Translations under genes and position numbers: made by a program | Shown: piece by piece, positions 1-11,364 of the stretch | How positions within the stretch are numbered: position 1 is the stretch's first letter | Layout of the letters: each line of letters opens with the position of its first letter | The notes under the pieces: model-generated | Seen by the model: the letters and a program-made list of their open reading frames with translations, nothing else | Told to the model about the DNA's origin: nothing | Databases searched by the model: none | Assembly: GCA_016808115.1 (NCBI GenBank) | Contig: JAEQBH010005424.1 | Location: 310,001 to 374,000, forward strand | DNA: 64,000 nt | Source of the DNA: Tetrastigma voinierianum | Taxonomy: Eukaryota; Streptophyta; Magnoliopsida; Vitales; Vitaceae | Direction: 5' to 3'

Positions 1-1079
1 CTCGCCGATAATTATTGGCAGCAGCGGACCACTGGAAAAATTGCCTCTAATCTTATGACCTGTGTGAACACATGTCGCAATGAACCCCAACACTGCATAA
101 TCTACACAACGTAACCCTACAACCTGCTTTTGTGTGTGAAACAGATGACGTCTTCCTAAGGTCACAATCACATAACCACGGACTCGCCAACTCCAGTCCA
201 GTACACATGCGTCGCAAGATTTTCATAAGTGCTCGAGCCTCACGCTCAACAACACCTAATGCAATTTCCAGCGGTTATCCAAATATCGTTATCACTTCCG
301 ACTTATCACCAACTCTAAGTCTACGTGATAACTGACCGTGGTAAAGCCATCCTCGACACATAACTCTTCGGGCCACACTTTTGTTTCCCACATCTGCCAC
401 GTAGAATTCGGGATATCTTCTCCAGTTCTTTACACTTTAACTCAGATTCTCAATTAGATTATCGATTGATTTCACAACGCACGTGACGTACCTCAACCCA
501 TTTCAAGAGCGAAGGCTGCATGTCACGAATCTGATCATCGAGCAGAAGTTATCGAGTCGACGACATGAACATACAAAGATTAATCTCAGTCCACATGAGC
601 GTAATCACTGAGATCTCATCCCGGCTTATTAGTTGATCTAAGATCAACGATCATCACAATCCTTAAAATGTTTAAACCCCCAAGCCCAAATCCGGCCTGC
701 TCAAGACAACCCGGCTGGCTGTCCCAATTACAACAACCCGAGGCCGTTTCAACCATCCACTGCTCGAAGATCAAAAACCAATATGCTCTACCACCCTAAG
801 GTCCACTAATACGCCCGCCGCAACTCCGATCCCAGGCCCTGACTTCTCGACCCACACTCCGGGGTCACCCATTCTCAGGCTGCTGGGAGTGCTTAGCACC
901 CCGAAACTAAATCACCGACCGCACTAGGGTGTGGAGGAATGAACCGTATATACTTCCTCCTTATTCACTTAACCGGATCATATTGCCCCAGCCCCGGGAT
1001 CCTCAAGGTCTCAAGGCAACCCGTCCCACGGCCCAACCGGCCCTAGTCCCAAACCCATGTAGCGGGAAGTCTCCTCTCC
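1..1079 (-). other. Unresolved retroelement-derived stretch
   Basis: No open frame or domain could be read with confidence. The stretch lies downstream (minus strand) of a gag fragment, so it is probably more of the same decayed element or another LTR. A short match (gataattattggc) near position 6 also occurs near 5216 inside LTR E, which weakly suggests LTR sequence. The element runs off the window edge. Confidence 0.3.
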
Positions 1080-1245
1080 TTTTTTGAAAACTGCCTCCGA
1101 ACTAGAAGAAGGGCCGATCCTCCCCGAAGCTACCAACATCCGTATCCCAAGTGTTCGAGCATCCTCGATCTCTCTCTATGGTTAGGGTCGTCTCAACCAT
1201 GAGTCTAATGTCCCAGAGGCGGGGGCATCCCACGATCCTCGCCCG
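1080..1245 (-). pseudogene. Displaced gag fragment of chromovirus E1
   Basis: Minus-strand translation contains a block with MVETTLTIERDRG, followed by a Lys/Arg-rich stretch. The same block sits inside the gag of element P1 (MVRTTMAIERDKM, near 7000), so this is the C-terminal half of a Ty3-gypsy capsid (gag) domain. It follows directly on an RT-thumb motif rather than on the gag N-terminal half, which is found at 2464-2832. The order gag-N, protease, RT, gag-C is not that of any normal element and implies a rearrangement. Confidence 0.5.
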
Positions 1246-2110
1246 ACAGACAAATTCCCACCACGACCTCCTATTATACCCAGCCAATCCTAAGAAACTA
1301 ATGATCTTCTAAGATTTGATAGATTCTACCCTCCTTAACTCATTACAAATTCTTACCTTTCTTCAGTTTAGAGATCGATACTCGATGCCGATAATTACGT
1401 GTCTCCCAAAAATCTCACCTCGCAGAAGCTAAAACCCTCTCGCACTTATCAACTCTCACATACCGATGGTCTCTCAACAACCGTGGAAATAATCCTCAGT
1501 GATAGCTCATGCTCCCACTGACCGAGTAGATCAAGATGTCATCCATGAAGACTACGCACATAAACCGATCTAAATAGGGTTGAAATATCTGATGCATGAG
1601 ATCCGGGCGAATGTCGCCGGGCGACTACTAATCCAAAGGGCATCACCGTGAACTCAAAGTGCCCATAACGCCATTCAACCTGCCTTAGGGATATCTCGTA
1701 TCCCTAACCCTCACCGATGGTATCCAAAGGCGTAAGGTCTAATCTTGATAGACTCCTCGCACTCCTCTTAACTCCATCAAACAAATCATTAATCCCCTGC
1801 AATGGGTAATTGATTCCTCGATTGTAACCCTGGTTCAATCAAGCCAGCCGGTAACTCAATGCACAATGGCGGTTTTGTCCTTCTTCTGCAAACAGAACTG
1901 AGCGCCCCATGGTGAAGTGTCACTAATGAACTTTATCCAAGAACCCATCGACTCCCGAAGTTCCCCTCGTGAATCAATCAGCCATCCCATGGAGTCATAG
2001 AGACGGGTGAAGTACCAAAGCGAACTCCGATACCGGGTGCCCAGCAACCCTCTGTGGAGGCACCCGGTAGCTCATCCGGAAAAACATCCACATGGCAGCA
2101 CACTACTCAG
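1246..2110 (-). pseudogene. Reverse transcriptase remnant of E1
   Basis: The minus strand carries decayed Ty3-gypsy RT motifs in the normal order. A block ending SPWGAQFCLQKKDK (near 1870-1900) corresponds to the SPWGAPVLFVKKKDG motif. INDLFDGV (near 1780) corresponds to the DLFDQL block. FMDDILIYS (near 1530-1550) is the catalytic box with both aspartates kept. FLGLAGYNRR (near 1260-1290) is the thumb motif. Frames change several times and stops are frequent. RNase H does not follow; a gag fragment does. The motif set is that of plant Tekay/Del-like chromoviruses. Confidence 0.75.
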
Positions 2111-2229
2111 GTAGATCCAAGTCCGACCTCTCCTCGTCCTCTAGGGTAAGGCTCTGCTAGCTAACCCGCTTAACCGGCTCTCGAGCCACCTAGGACTCAG
2201 ACACTGCTCCCGGTAAAATGTCATGCTTG

Positions 2230-2445
2230 TCCTGGGGTACTAGTCACACATCACGAGTACCGCCTCGCAGATGGCGGTAACCCTCCTACGCCTCACAATC
2301 GATAACGACCGTGTCGCCGTCGGGCCAACCATCCCCAGATGACATCGAACCCTCGCTATGTCCATGATCCTCGTCCAACGTGGAGTAGAGTCCCCAAGAT
2401 CTCCAACCTCGCAACCCCGACATATCATACCTTATTTCTCGCCCC
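2230..2445 (-). pseudogene. Aspartic protease C-terminal remnant of E1
   Basis: The block ICRGCEVGDLG on the minus strand matches ICRGCELDISG in the protease of P1 (near 7680-7720) and is followed by traces of the segment linking protease to RT. The catalytic D-[ST]-G part is missing: the sequence jumps from gag directly into the protease tail. Aspartic proteases of this family cut the Gag-Pol polyprotein; this copy cannot be functional. Confidence 0.55.
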
Positions 2446-2463
2446 TAACCTTGTAGGGAGAAC

Positions 2464-2832
2464 TCACATACATAGGCTCCTCCCAAGGTCTCTAGAGGTC
2501 TCAGGCCCATTTCCATCATATTTGGGCCTCAATTCCTCTAGCCAGGACACAGCTAGTCTAATCCGGTGCAGTGTCAGGTAACCCATAGCCTCTAACACCT
2601 TCGATCCGCACAAACCAACACTGCCACCATCGGGGTCTCCTCCCCAAATGCCTGAGGATGATGCCTTCAAACCTCCTGATGCTAAGAATAGGACCTCCCC
2701 GACCACCCTCGATACCAGCCTCGTGGTGATAGCCGCAATACCCCATGCCCAACAAAGGCCCGCCCGGGCTTTGAACAACATCGGTGGTGCCCGATCAAGA
2801 CTGGACGCCCCCACGTCAATCCTACCAGCCAT
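2464..2832 (-). pseudogene. Gag N-terminal half of E1
   Basis: Across overlapping minus-strand frames this encodes decayed versions of the gag motifs seen intact in P1: RRFEGHHP, then a proline/glycine segment with PMVA, then EAMG and RIRLAVSWLE. In P1 the equivalents are HHPPTFTGEGDPMVADHWF and RIRLATFQLEGE. Retrotransposon gag forms the virus-like particle. The frame shifts at least twice here. The second half of gag is missing at this point and a matching piece lies at 1080-1245. Confidence 0.65.
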
Positions 2833-4573
2833 CTACATATTTCCAATGGCAACAAGAATCCATTACCTACTCAGTCTACATCAGCAATACACCTGCCAAC
2901 ATTAATTACTTGACACTCCACAGAACCGTGAACACCTGCTCATTCCTAAGTGGCGGAATTCAATCACTAATTCATTTATTCCAATAAAGTTCAAGCTTTG
3001 TCTTATTTCAAGATCCAAACTCTTAAGGTCATAGTTCCTAACCTTAGCATTCACCCTTTTTTCCCCATAACAGACACACCATAGTAATTTCCTTACGCAA
3101 CAACCATTATGTAATCCTAATTCATACAGCATCAGCACTGGGTATATATTTTCATTTAATTTAAAACTCCAAACTATTTAGAGACAAAACATGCATCACC
3201 ACGATCTCAAAGCGTGTAAATGCGTACTAGACACTAATCATACATATAAATCAAGAAGATACACATTGTCCTCGTATTTAAGGTAATGTAAGGTAATCAC
3301 TGTATTTAAAATATTGTTTTCAACAAAATTCTTATTTTCAAAATATCATTTTTGAAAATTATTTTTTCGGTAAATTTGTATCTTATAATTTTATTTTGAT
3401 TTTTATATTTTTTTTTTAAAATAAACTTTTTTTTTCAAAATTTTAGAGATAACAAGTTCATGAACCTGCCTACTAACAATGTCCAAAAAAAATTGACTCA
3501 AGAATAAGTGATCGAGTCGTGGCCAAAAAACAGCCTAGGTGCACCAAGTTCATGTACCATGGCAATAGGCTGGCTTCAAAGCCAGCGCGCGCCTTGCAGC
3601 GCCCGTGCCGCCCGCTTTAGCGCCCTCAGGCGCCCAAATCCCTCCTCGTCCATTCTAGCCCCTTTCACGGAAACACAAAATACTATCCTTTTTTTATCTT
3701 TTCATTTCTTCAATGCTATTGGAAAAACATAAAAAATATAAGAATTCCATTTTTTTTTTTTTATTTTTTTTTTCCGTAATACTCAATAAATTTATAAAAA
3801 TTAGTTTACTCCATTTTCTCAATTTTACATTTGTAAAATCTAGAAAATTATTTTCTCCTCCTCATAACCAAATAAATGTATGTGAAATTTATTTTCTTTA
3901 TCGCTTCTTTCCACTTTTACATTGTAAAATTTTTTTCTCCAATTCTTATATACATATATATACCCAAGATATATATATATATATATATATATATATGGAT
4001 ATGGTATAGAGAGAGCAGAGTATATATATAAGAGTATTTTTTCTCTATTAAATTTCCTGAAAATTGTCCAAGACTTCCTCAAAAGCCTCCTTATATAATA
4101 CTCAATTAACCCTATGTTCAACCCTAAATTTATATAAAAAATTTACTCTTTATTATCCAATAAGCCAAATAAATTTCTAAAAATTTATTTCTTTTAGTTT
4201 ATTCTTCCGATCATTAATCAGAATTTAAACACACTCTGTCAACACCTCCTTTTTTCTTCTTTTTTTTTTTTTTTTCTCTCTTCTTCTTTTTTCTCTCTCT
4301 CTCTCTTCTCTTCTCTCCCTCCTCTCCTTCCTTCCTCATAAGAATCATTTGGCACACCACATTTGCAACCCATAACATGGTATAAGAAGATTCATCAACA
4401 TTCACACGTCACCCATCATTCACACAACATACCAAACACGGCATGCGGAACCTGTTATCCCGACTTAGCAATCCTCCGCTATCCAACCTAATACCAAGTC
4501 CTTCACCGTGGTGATGCTCCTGCAACTCAAGACATGGTTTTGCCCCAACCGCAGTCCAGGCAGCTGATACCAG
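2833..4573. other. Leader and AT-rich insert between E1 gag and its PBS
   Basis: No coding motif was recognised. The stretch contains AT-rich sequence (3290-3450 and 3680-4200), a GC-rich patch at 3560-3650 with a short 8-bp-stem hairpin (3569-3586), an (AT)14 microsatellite and a long pyrimidine tract (about 4244-4335). It is longer than the usual leader of such elements, so part is probably an unidentified insertion. Confidence 0.4.
3969..3996. repeat. (AT)14 microsatellite
   Basis: Fourteen uninterrupted AT dinucleotides within an AT-rich stretch. Likely polymorphic. Confidence 0.95.
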
Positions 4574-4585
4574 GGCTCGATACCA
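4574..4585 (-). promoter_or_regulatory. Probable tRNA-iMet primer-binding site of E1
   Basis: The minus strand reads TGGTATCGAGCC, one insertion away from the plant initiator tRNA-Met primer site TGGTATCAGAGC. It lies just inside the presumed 3' end of LTR E, where minus-strand DNA synthesis would start. A second similar site (TGGTATCAGC) lies a few bases further in. Confidence 0.55.
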
Positions 4586-6531
4586 AGTCACCTCCTCAAC
4601 CCATGGTCCCGGCTGGACTAATCCCCTCCTCTTCCAATGATATAGTCGACTCTGTCACCTTCTTCTTGGGGAATGTGTCTTCTAAGTTTTCTTAAGTTTC
4701 TTTTTTCTTTCCTGTCAATGCTTTTCCCCTCCTTTTTCTTCTCCAGCCTCCTGAAACCCAGCTTTCTTCCCTGTACTTTGCCTTACCTCTAAATAACGAT
4801 AATCGTTCAATACTTCAACGCACGGTTCATGATCAAACTACACTGTAGGCTCTGAGAACCGGCCATATCATGGAATACACGGAGGCGAGTTATATATCCA
4901 TCTTCGATACGATCCTTGAGTCCAAGTTGAGCTTTATCGCTTTGAAGGTAATGACACTTAACGATACGTATTGAACAACCAAGTCGGCTAATCCTTCTTT
5001 CTGAACTCGCCTTAGAGACAGCTTCCGCCCTCACGCCCCCGGCCACACCCGTAAAATAAACCCTCATGGTGCGAGTTTCATCGTCAAGAGTTTGATCACC
5101 ATGGTTATCCGCCCATAATGTCAATGTCCGGTCAATCAAGATCGTCCCACGAATCGTTCGAATCGCGGATTAACCGGACGGAAGTCCTCGACGATTTCTC
5201 ATATCACGGTCCCCGGATAATTATTGGCGTTTATCGGTCAGGACAACTTCCCGTCAGAGATATATCGGAACGGTTGAACTCCCAATGATTGATGACATAT
5301 TTCACTATCCCTGATCCATTTAGTTTATCACTCGAGATCGATCATCGATCACTCCCGGCGGCTCCTACTCCTCATCATCCATATTCCGCCACATGCGTGG
5401 CAAGGCGACACATTAATTCAATAGAAAGCCTATGTCGCACAAAGAGTGGAATAAATAGGCGCGGTTCATCAAAATCAATCACATTAATCATGTCGCAACA
5501 CGATTCGATTTGAACAAACAGCTCATGAGTCGGTCGATCAAAACACCAGCAACGGTGGCCTCGAAGTCCGTCCGATCAGGGCATGGTTTCACATAAAACA
5601 GAGCTTTAGAACATTATCTCAAGAAACCTCTGCCATTATTCCGGTCAACTGATTCATGAAGGCTCATTGAGAACTGGCGTTTACCATCATTTCTGCCTCA
5701 TATTCCTTAATCAAGGCATGTTTATTTCACAAATTACACAATTAATCAACCTAATATCCCTATGCCTAGTGATGGATATCACAAAATGGATTTCAAAATT
5801 TTCACACTCTCTAATAACCCAAGTTTTCAGACCAAATGGTCGCTCAAGGCCTCAAACCAACCGGAAATACGGTTGTAAAACACTAAATAAAGTGTAAAAC
5901 CCAAGTAGGAGAAATCCCTGTACCTCACGGAGTTTGTCAAAATTCTCAAATTCAAAAGTGTCCACGCTGTGAGCGTCCGAGAGTAGCTTCCCCATTGTCT
6001 CTAAGATTGCCGATAGTCGGATCGCGCGATATTTTAGAGAGAAGTCAGGTAATCTCTCTCTAAAAACGCCATTGTTAGCCTACTGCATCTAATTTCTGCT
6101 CTCTTACGTTTTGCTCTCATTTCATATGAGTGAGATACATCGTAGTTTTTGTCTTTTACTAACTTAAACTTTTCCAAAAATGACATTTATGTCCTTCTTT
6201 TCCCAGTTTTGACATTCGGCACTATCTTAGCCATCCATTTTCATACTTTCTCTACTCATGCCACTTATGGCACATGAGTACGTGTTATATGACTTTCGTC
6301 GCATCGAAAATCGCTTACGCACCGAACCACGATGCCTCAAAATCAAGCACCCCGATCGTCTCAAATTTACGAAATTTTACGTGCTAGCCAGATTTTTAAC
6401 ATTCCAAATTCAGGAACTATTTTTTCATCCGAACTAGAGAATACTTCGGATTTTTAACCGAAATTACAATTTTGTAACCGTAATTACGATTTTGCCCTTT
6501 TTCCAAAAATTGGAATTTCTCGGGTCTTACA
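4586..6531 (-). mobile_element. LTR E: 5' LTR of minus-strand chromovirus E1
   Basis: On the minus strand the sequence begins TGTAAGACCCGAGAAATTCC at 6531. This matches the start of the Tekay-type LTRs elsewhere in the window (TGTAAAACC(C/T)GAGAAAAATT), followed by the same sequence course, including an ACTCC(g/a)(t/c)GAGGTA block and TACTTGGGTT. The far end is placed at the primer-binding site. Its edge falls immediately next to P1 gag, so E1 inserted into P1. No target duplication can be checked because the other end is outside the window. Confidence 0.65.
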
Positions 6532-7180
6532 TCACCTCCAGAGGTTTAAGGCACATCATCCTCCGACATTCACGGGAGAAGGGGATCCGATGGTGGCCGA
6601 CCATTGGTTCCGACAGATTGAGATGATTTTGGAGGCTTTTGAGATTACCTCCAATGCTATGAGGATCAGGCTAGCCACATTCCAGCTAGAGGGTGAATCC
6701 CAAGTATGGTGGGATTGAATTAAGACCTCGAGGTACTTAAAGGCAATGACTTGGGCAGAGTTCCATGAGCTCTTTGAGTAGTACTTCCTGCCACACTGCT
6801 AGACATAAAGGCCCGAGTCTTTAGAGTTGGTGCCAAGGAACGATGATCAAGTGATGGTATGTGGCTAAGTTCACGTAGCTGTGCCCGCTTTTGTCGACGA
6901 TTATGTGGCATGGCCAAAGTGAGGAAGTTTGAGGATGGTCTAAATTTGTCCATCCGAGATAAGATTATAGGATTCCTCCTACAAGACATGAACTTTATGG
7001 TCAGGACGACTATGGCCATAGAGAGAGACAAGATGCACCTACATCCAAGACGGTGCTAAAGGCAAGAGGCGAGGAGGATCAACTTTCTTCTAGTTAGGGA
7101 AAGAAGCCGAAGGCTTCTAGTTCACGAGGGTTTCAAGGACAGGGCCAAGGCAATATCAAGGTTCTAGCGTCAAGACCGAC
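6532..7180 (+). pseudogene. Gag remnant of chromovirus P1
   Basis: Conceptual translation starts within gag (HHPPTFTGEGDPMVADHWF) and runs through RIRLATFQLEGESQVWW, WAEFHELFE and a C-terminal Lys/Ser-rich tail (KKPKASSSRGFQ). These are hallmark motifs of the Ty3-gypsy capsid domain in plants. The N-terminus is cut off by LTR E at 6531. Several in-frame stops and frame changes prevent function. The protein would form the particle that packages the element's RNA. Confidence 0.8.
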
Positions 7181-7516
7181 ATGATTAATATGTTTCCACT
7201 CACATCACCAGACATGAGACGAGATTGCCCACTATGCAGTGGTCCTTGTGTGGCCATGGGACACCTCAAATCCCGGGCCATCGTGGACGTGTATTGTGAC
7301 ACAAAGATGTTCCTCTTACCGTGAAAAGGGCCAAAGGAACTAGTATCAATCCTGTGGTGCGCCGCACAAGCACCTTCTATCGCATGCATGCGCCGCAGAG
7401 GCCAAGGTATGGGTCGAGGTCGAGATTGTATTCACGCGTAGACATCAAGGAACCAAGGATGTATCTACGCTATTGTACCACCGACTGAGCCAACGGATCA
7501 ATCAGTTATATAGGGT
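7181..7516 (+). pseudogene. Gag-protease linker of P1
   Basis: Continuation of the P1 polyprotein between the gag tail and the protease. It is too decayed to read as one frame. The zinc knuckle expected in this interval could not be identified confidently. Confidence 0.4.
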
Positions 7517-7800
7517 ATGTTTCTACTATCTCGCCTATGGGCAAGGATATTGTTTGATTCTGGTGCATTGCATTCATTCATCGCGGCATCATGTGTGAGA
7601 GAATTGGACTTAGAGGTTGAAACCTTGGAAAATACGCTGTACGTAAGCTCTCCCCTAGGAACTAGGTTGAGTGTGGATCTGATATGTCGGGGTTGCGAGT
7701 TAGATATCTCCGGGATTCTACTCACTGTGGACCTGAGGGTCATAGACATGTCAGAATTTGATGTGCCACCTTGATGAACCGTCGACAAGACATCGAGTCA
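7517..7800 (+). pseudogene. Aspartic protease of P1
   Basis: An 85-codon open segment contains LFDSGALHSFIA, the retroviral-type aspartic protease active site (D-S-G-A), then CRGCELDISG and DLRVIDMSEFDV. Spacing and motifs match plant Ty3-gypsy proteases that process Gag-Pol. The catalytic triad residues are kept, but the frame closes right after EFDVPP, where intact relatives continue into ILGMDWL. The upstream start codon is incidental, since the domain belongs to a polyprotein. Confidence 0.85.
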
Positions 7801-8049
7801 CACATTATGAACATAGAGAGTTAACATCGCCACACACAGGATAAGATTCTCGTGGTTGGCTTTTAGGGGACAATCATGATGCTTTACCCCAAACCATGTA
7901 CGAGTCCAGATGGAATGAGCAGTTGATGGGTTGGTTAGCAAGCCTTACCTTGGAGGACGAGGTGAGGGCTGCCAAGATTTGATCCATTTCTGTAGTTTGC
8001 GAGTACGAGGATGATTTTTTCTGAGGTTACGGATTACCTCCGCAGAGGG

Positions 8050-8640
8050 ATGCATTTCTGGAGTATTGAGTTACACCCCGTACGTCACGCATTTCTAAGT
8101 GACCCCGCATATTGCACCGGGTGCTGTAAGAACTCAAGGTCCGTGATACGTAAAATTGTTGGACAAGGGTTTCATTAGACCGAAAGCACTTTACCATGGC
8201 GCTCCTGGGCTTCGTCTTCAATAAGAAGAATGACAAGACCCTTCAACTGTGTAATGACTACCGACGCCTGAATGATTGCCATCATAACTTGTGATTCATT
8301 ACCGAGGATTGATGACTTATTTGATCGCACCGAGAGGGGCTACAGTCTACTTCAAGATAGACCTCGCATCGGCGCTCTCATCATCAACTCGAGTTAGGGA
8401 GGCGCGTATATCCTAAAAAGACGCTAGGACGCTAGAAATGGCAATTTCGAGTTCACGGTGATGCCTTTCACTGACGACGCGCTAACGGCATTCATGGATC
8501 TCATGGCTAGGTATTCCAACCCTATTTTGATCAGGTTGTTGGGGAAGCCCAAGTCTAAGATTTTGATCTACTCCACCGAGGAGGAGATACATCATTTGAT
8601 CGTCGTTTCTACGATTAGAGACTCACGCTTGCTAGGCGTA
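8050..8640 (+). pseudogene. Reverse transcriptase remnant of P1
   Basis: Fragments in shifting frames include KGFIRPKAL-like sequence, then KDKTLQLCNDYRRLND (for VKKKDGxxRLCxDYRxLN), PRIDDLF, and MPFTDDALTAFMDLMARYSNP (for MPFGLTNAPATFMDLMNRVFxP). The catalytic YxDD-type box is badly damaged (KILIYSTEEE remains). RT copies the genomic RNA into DNA; this copy is dead. Confidence 0.75.
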
Positions 8641-8899
8641 AGTTCAAACAATCTGAATTTTGGCTTACCGAGGTGAGATTCTGGGCACGTAGTGCCGCCT
8701 TCAAATGTGTTAGTGGACCCCGAGGAAGGTTAAGGTCATATGCTGGGAGAGGCCGGGTCGGCCTTCGAGATACGCAGCTTTCGATTGGCAAAATAAGTAG
8801 AGATTCATCGAGGAGCTCCCTTCCTATTATAACACCTATGACGAGATCAATCTTAAGGAGGTCAAGTCTCAGTGGAACACCTATGTGAGAAAAAGGTAC

Positions 8900-9345
8900 C
8901 CCTGGATTGAAAAAGGAGGCTCCTTCTCGGCTCCTATTCGATAGTTCAAGATGGGGCAAAGAGGTACATAGTGTATTGTGATGCCCCCGGGCGATTGACC
9001 GGGATGCTTTTGATGCGCTCCGGGTAATGTAGTAGCTACGATTCCTAGCTTGAAGAATCATGAGCCGGAATTACCTCCACATCAGCCTTGGCATGGAGTT
9101 GGCGGTCATAGTCTTTGCCTTGAAGATTTGGCACCATGACCTATACGGTGAATAGTTTGAGGTGTTTTCAGACCCCAAGAGTCTGAGGTATATTTTCACA
9201 CAGCGGGACCTCCACATGAGGCAACACAGGTGGATGGAGTTTCTAGAGGATTATGACTTCACTTTGCACTACTATCCTAGTAAGGCAAATGTGGTGGTTG
9301 ATGCACTCATTAGAAAGTCATGGGGAGTACTGGCTAGTATAGCTT
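8900..9345 (+). pseudogene. RNase H remnant of P1
   Basis: RYIVYCDA-like sequence, LAVIVFALKIWHHDLYGE and the open block FEVFSDPKSLRYIFTQRDL-QHRWMEFLEDYDF-YYPSKANVVVDAL are the conserved RNase H segment that follows RT in gypsy elements. The motif FSDPKSLRYIFTQ corresponds to FTDHKSLKYLFTQ. The block after 9162 is open for 76 codons, the best-kept stretch in this part of P1. Confidence 0.85.
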
Positions 9346-9429
9346 CCCAGGAGTGGAAGATGCTCGAGACTGTGGGACAGTTTAGGCTGTAGTACAGTGA
9401 GTAGGCTTAGGGTACCTTGGGGAGTCTAG

Positions 9430-10650
9430 TGGCTACACCATCCCTATTGAGTAGGGTGATTGAGTCCTAGGGCAGACGAGATATTGTCCACCGTGACCAG
9501 TATGCATCAGAACGAGTGCGACGGTCTGTGGTCATCCACAGATGGTAGCTGTGATGGGTGGATGCGTCAGGTTCCCCAATCGATAGATCCGAGAGTGAGA
9601 TCCTCAGAGTTCCACTACTTCCTCGATTTGTCAGGCATCCGGTAGCATGAAGATGTATCGGATTTCGCCGCCAAGATACCGGAGGATGAAGCAACACGTT
9701 GAGATTTGTTCCGCTTAAAAGCTCTCGCCGCCGGTAAAGGCTGAGCAACAAAAACCAACAGGGCTACTCCAGCCATTAGAGGTAGTTGAGTGGAAGTGGG
9801 AGCACGTCACGATGGATTTTGTGACCTACTTGCCACGGACACCGCAGAGGCATGATTCCGTATGGGTGAAAGTGGACTAGCTCATTAAGTCGGCACATTT
9901 TCTAGCGGTGCAGATGACCTTCACACTTGAGGAATTCTCACGCAGGGCCATATTCGTGAGACTCACCCAGGTTGCATGGAGGTCGGGCCTCATTGTATCT
10001 GACAGATCCCAGTTTACGGCACACTTTTGAAGAGTTTTAAAGCGGGCTATGGGACATTAATCGACGATAAGCATGGCGTTTCATCCACCGACAAATGGTC
10101 AGTCGGAGAGGACCATACATATTTTAGAGGACATGCTACGAGCATGTGTCCTAGATCATAAGGGTAGCTAGAAGGAGCACTTACCCTTAGTGGAATTCGC
10201 TTACAACAACAGTTATTAGGCGAGTATACGGATGACACCCTATGAGGCTTTGTATGGGAGGCCATGTCGATCACCGATTTGTTTGACAGAGGTGGGAGAG
10301 AGCTCCATCACTGGTCCAGATCTGATTAGAAACACCTCTGAGAAAGTAGTTCTTATACGGAAGTGTCTTCTCACAACTCAGAGTCAACAAAAGAGCTACG
10401 CTGACAGACGGCGTCGACCTCTAGAGTTCGAGGTGGGTGATCACGTCTTCTTAAAGGTGATGCCTAAGAGATGAGTTGTTAGGTTTGACAAACGAGGGAA
10501 GATGTCGCCGAGGTATATCGGGCCCTTCGAAATACTTGAGATGGTGGGAACAATTGCGTACCGGTTGGCATTACCGTCGAGTTTGTAAGTTTTCCATGAG
10601 GTGTTTCACGTCTCCATGCTTCAAGTACTCCCGGATCGGCTCATGTGGTG
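9430..10650 (+). pseudogene. Integrase remnant of P1
   Basis: Core-domain motifs occur in order: WEHVTMDFVTYLPR (first catalytic Asp), SAHFLAV, LIVSDRSQFTAHF (second Asp), FHPPTNGQSERT (catalytic Glu), LVEFAYNNS and MTPYEALYGRPCRSP. The C-terminal part gives YADRRRRPLEFEVGDHVFLKV, GKMSPRYIGPFEI and FHVSMLQ. The N-terminal zinc-binding part (9430-9780) is poorly preserved. Integrase inserts the cDNA into the genome. All three catalytic positions can be read in the conceptual translation, but several stops and frameshifts break it. Confidence 0.85.
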
Positions 10651-10659
10651 GAATTAAGG

Positions 10660-10860
10660 AGAAGATTATTAATGGATACATGAGACAGCAGGAGGGACCA
10701 ATGCGCGTATGGATAGCAGGATGGGTTTTGCGGCCTTAGGAGCCCGTGAGGCTAGTGAAGGTGTTATGGCAACACCGAGGAGTAGAGGAGGCAACATGGA
10801 AGCGCGATGACACAATGCAGGCCACCTATCCTTTCTTGTTTAAGGATGAAGGTACGTGGT
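10660..10860 (+). pseudogene. C-terminal chromodomain of P1 integrase
   Basis: After the integrase C-terminus the frame reads VRLVKVLWQHRGVEEATWKRD, then MQATYPFLF. This is the end of the chromodomain fused to integrase in plant chromoviruses (pattern KVLWxxxxxEEATWExExxMxxxYPxLF). It supports a Tekay/Del-like assignment. In active relatives this module binds modified histones and steers integration. The upstream half of the domain is decayed. Confidence 0.7.
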
Positions 10861-10966
10861 TTAGTCGTTTGGTAAAGAAATGACTAGTTTGCATGTGGTT
10901 GTGTATGGTTGCATATGAATGCGATTCGATGTGTATGTGTGTGGAATTTTGGGACGAAATTCTTTT

Positions 10967-10980
10967 AAGGGGAGAAGAAA
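10967..10980 (+). promoter_or_regulatory. Polypurine tract of P1
   Basis: A purine run (aaggggagaagaaa) follows the characteristic gggacgaaattc box and directly precedes the 3' LTR. It is the plus-strand primer site in reverse transcription. Confidence 0.8.
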
Positions 10981-11359
10981 GTAAAACCCGAGAAAAATTC
11001 AATTTTTTTGGAAAAATAGTAAAACGGTAATATTAGTTGAAAACCTGGAATTTTTCTAGATCTCGGACAAAAACGGACTTCACCGTTGGAATCATCTCGG
11101 GAAATCTAGTTACCTAGTCGAATTTCGTCGAATTTTGAGATAGTCGGAATTTCACGTTTTTCGAGGTTTCGGGTGTAACAAGTGACACATGACACACATG
11201 GTTGAATGGCTCACATTAAGCCATGTTTCAATCAGTGAGGAAAAGTCAAAACAAGGAGAAAGTCTAAGGGATGACCATGTGTCAAGCCCTTAGATGAGGG
11301 AAATCCAAATATTTGGATAAGAGGATAAGGTTAGAGAAAGGGAGCCAATGGAGAGGTGA

Positions 11360-11364
11360 CATGT
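11360..11364. repeat. Target-site duplication, left copy (CATGT)
   Basis: CATGT immediately precedes the TG end of the solo LTR; the same five bases follow its CA end at 12501. Confidence 0.9.

Noticed and set aside
3560..3650. GC-rich patch with small hairpins as a possible structured RNA
   Set aside because: Stems are short (about 8 bp or less), no known RNA family is recognised and there are no flanking promoter signals.
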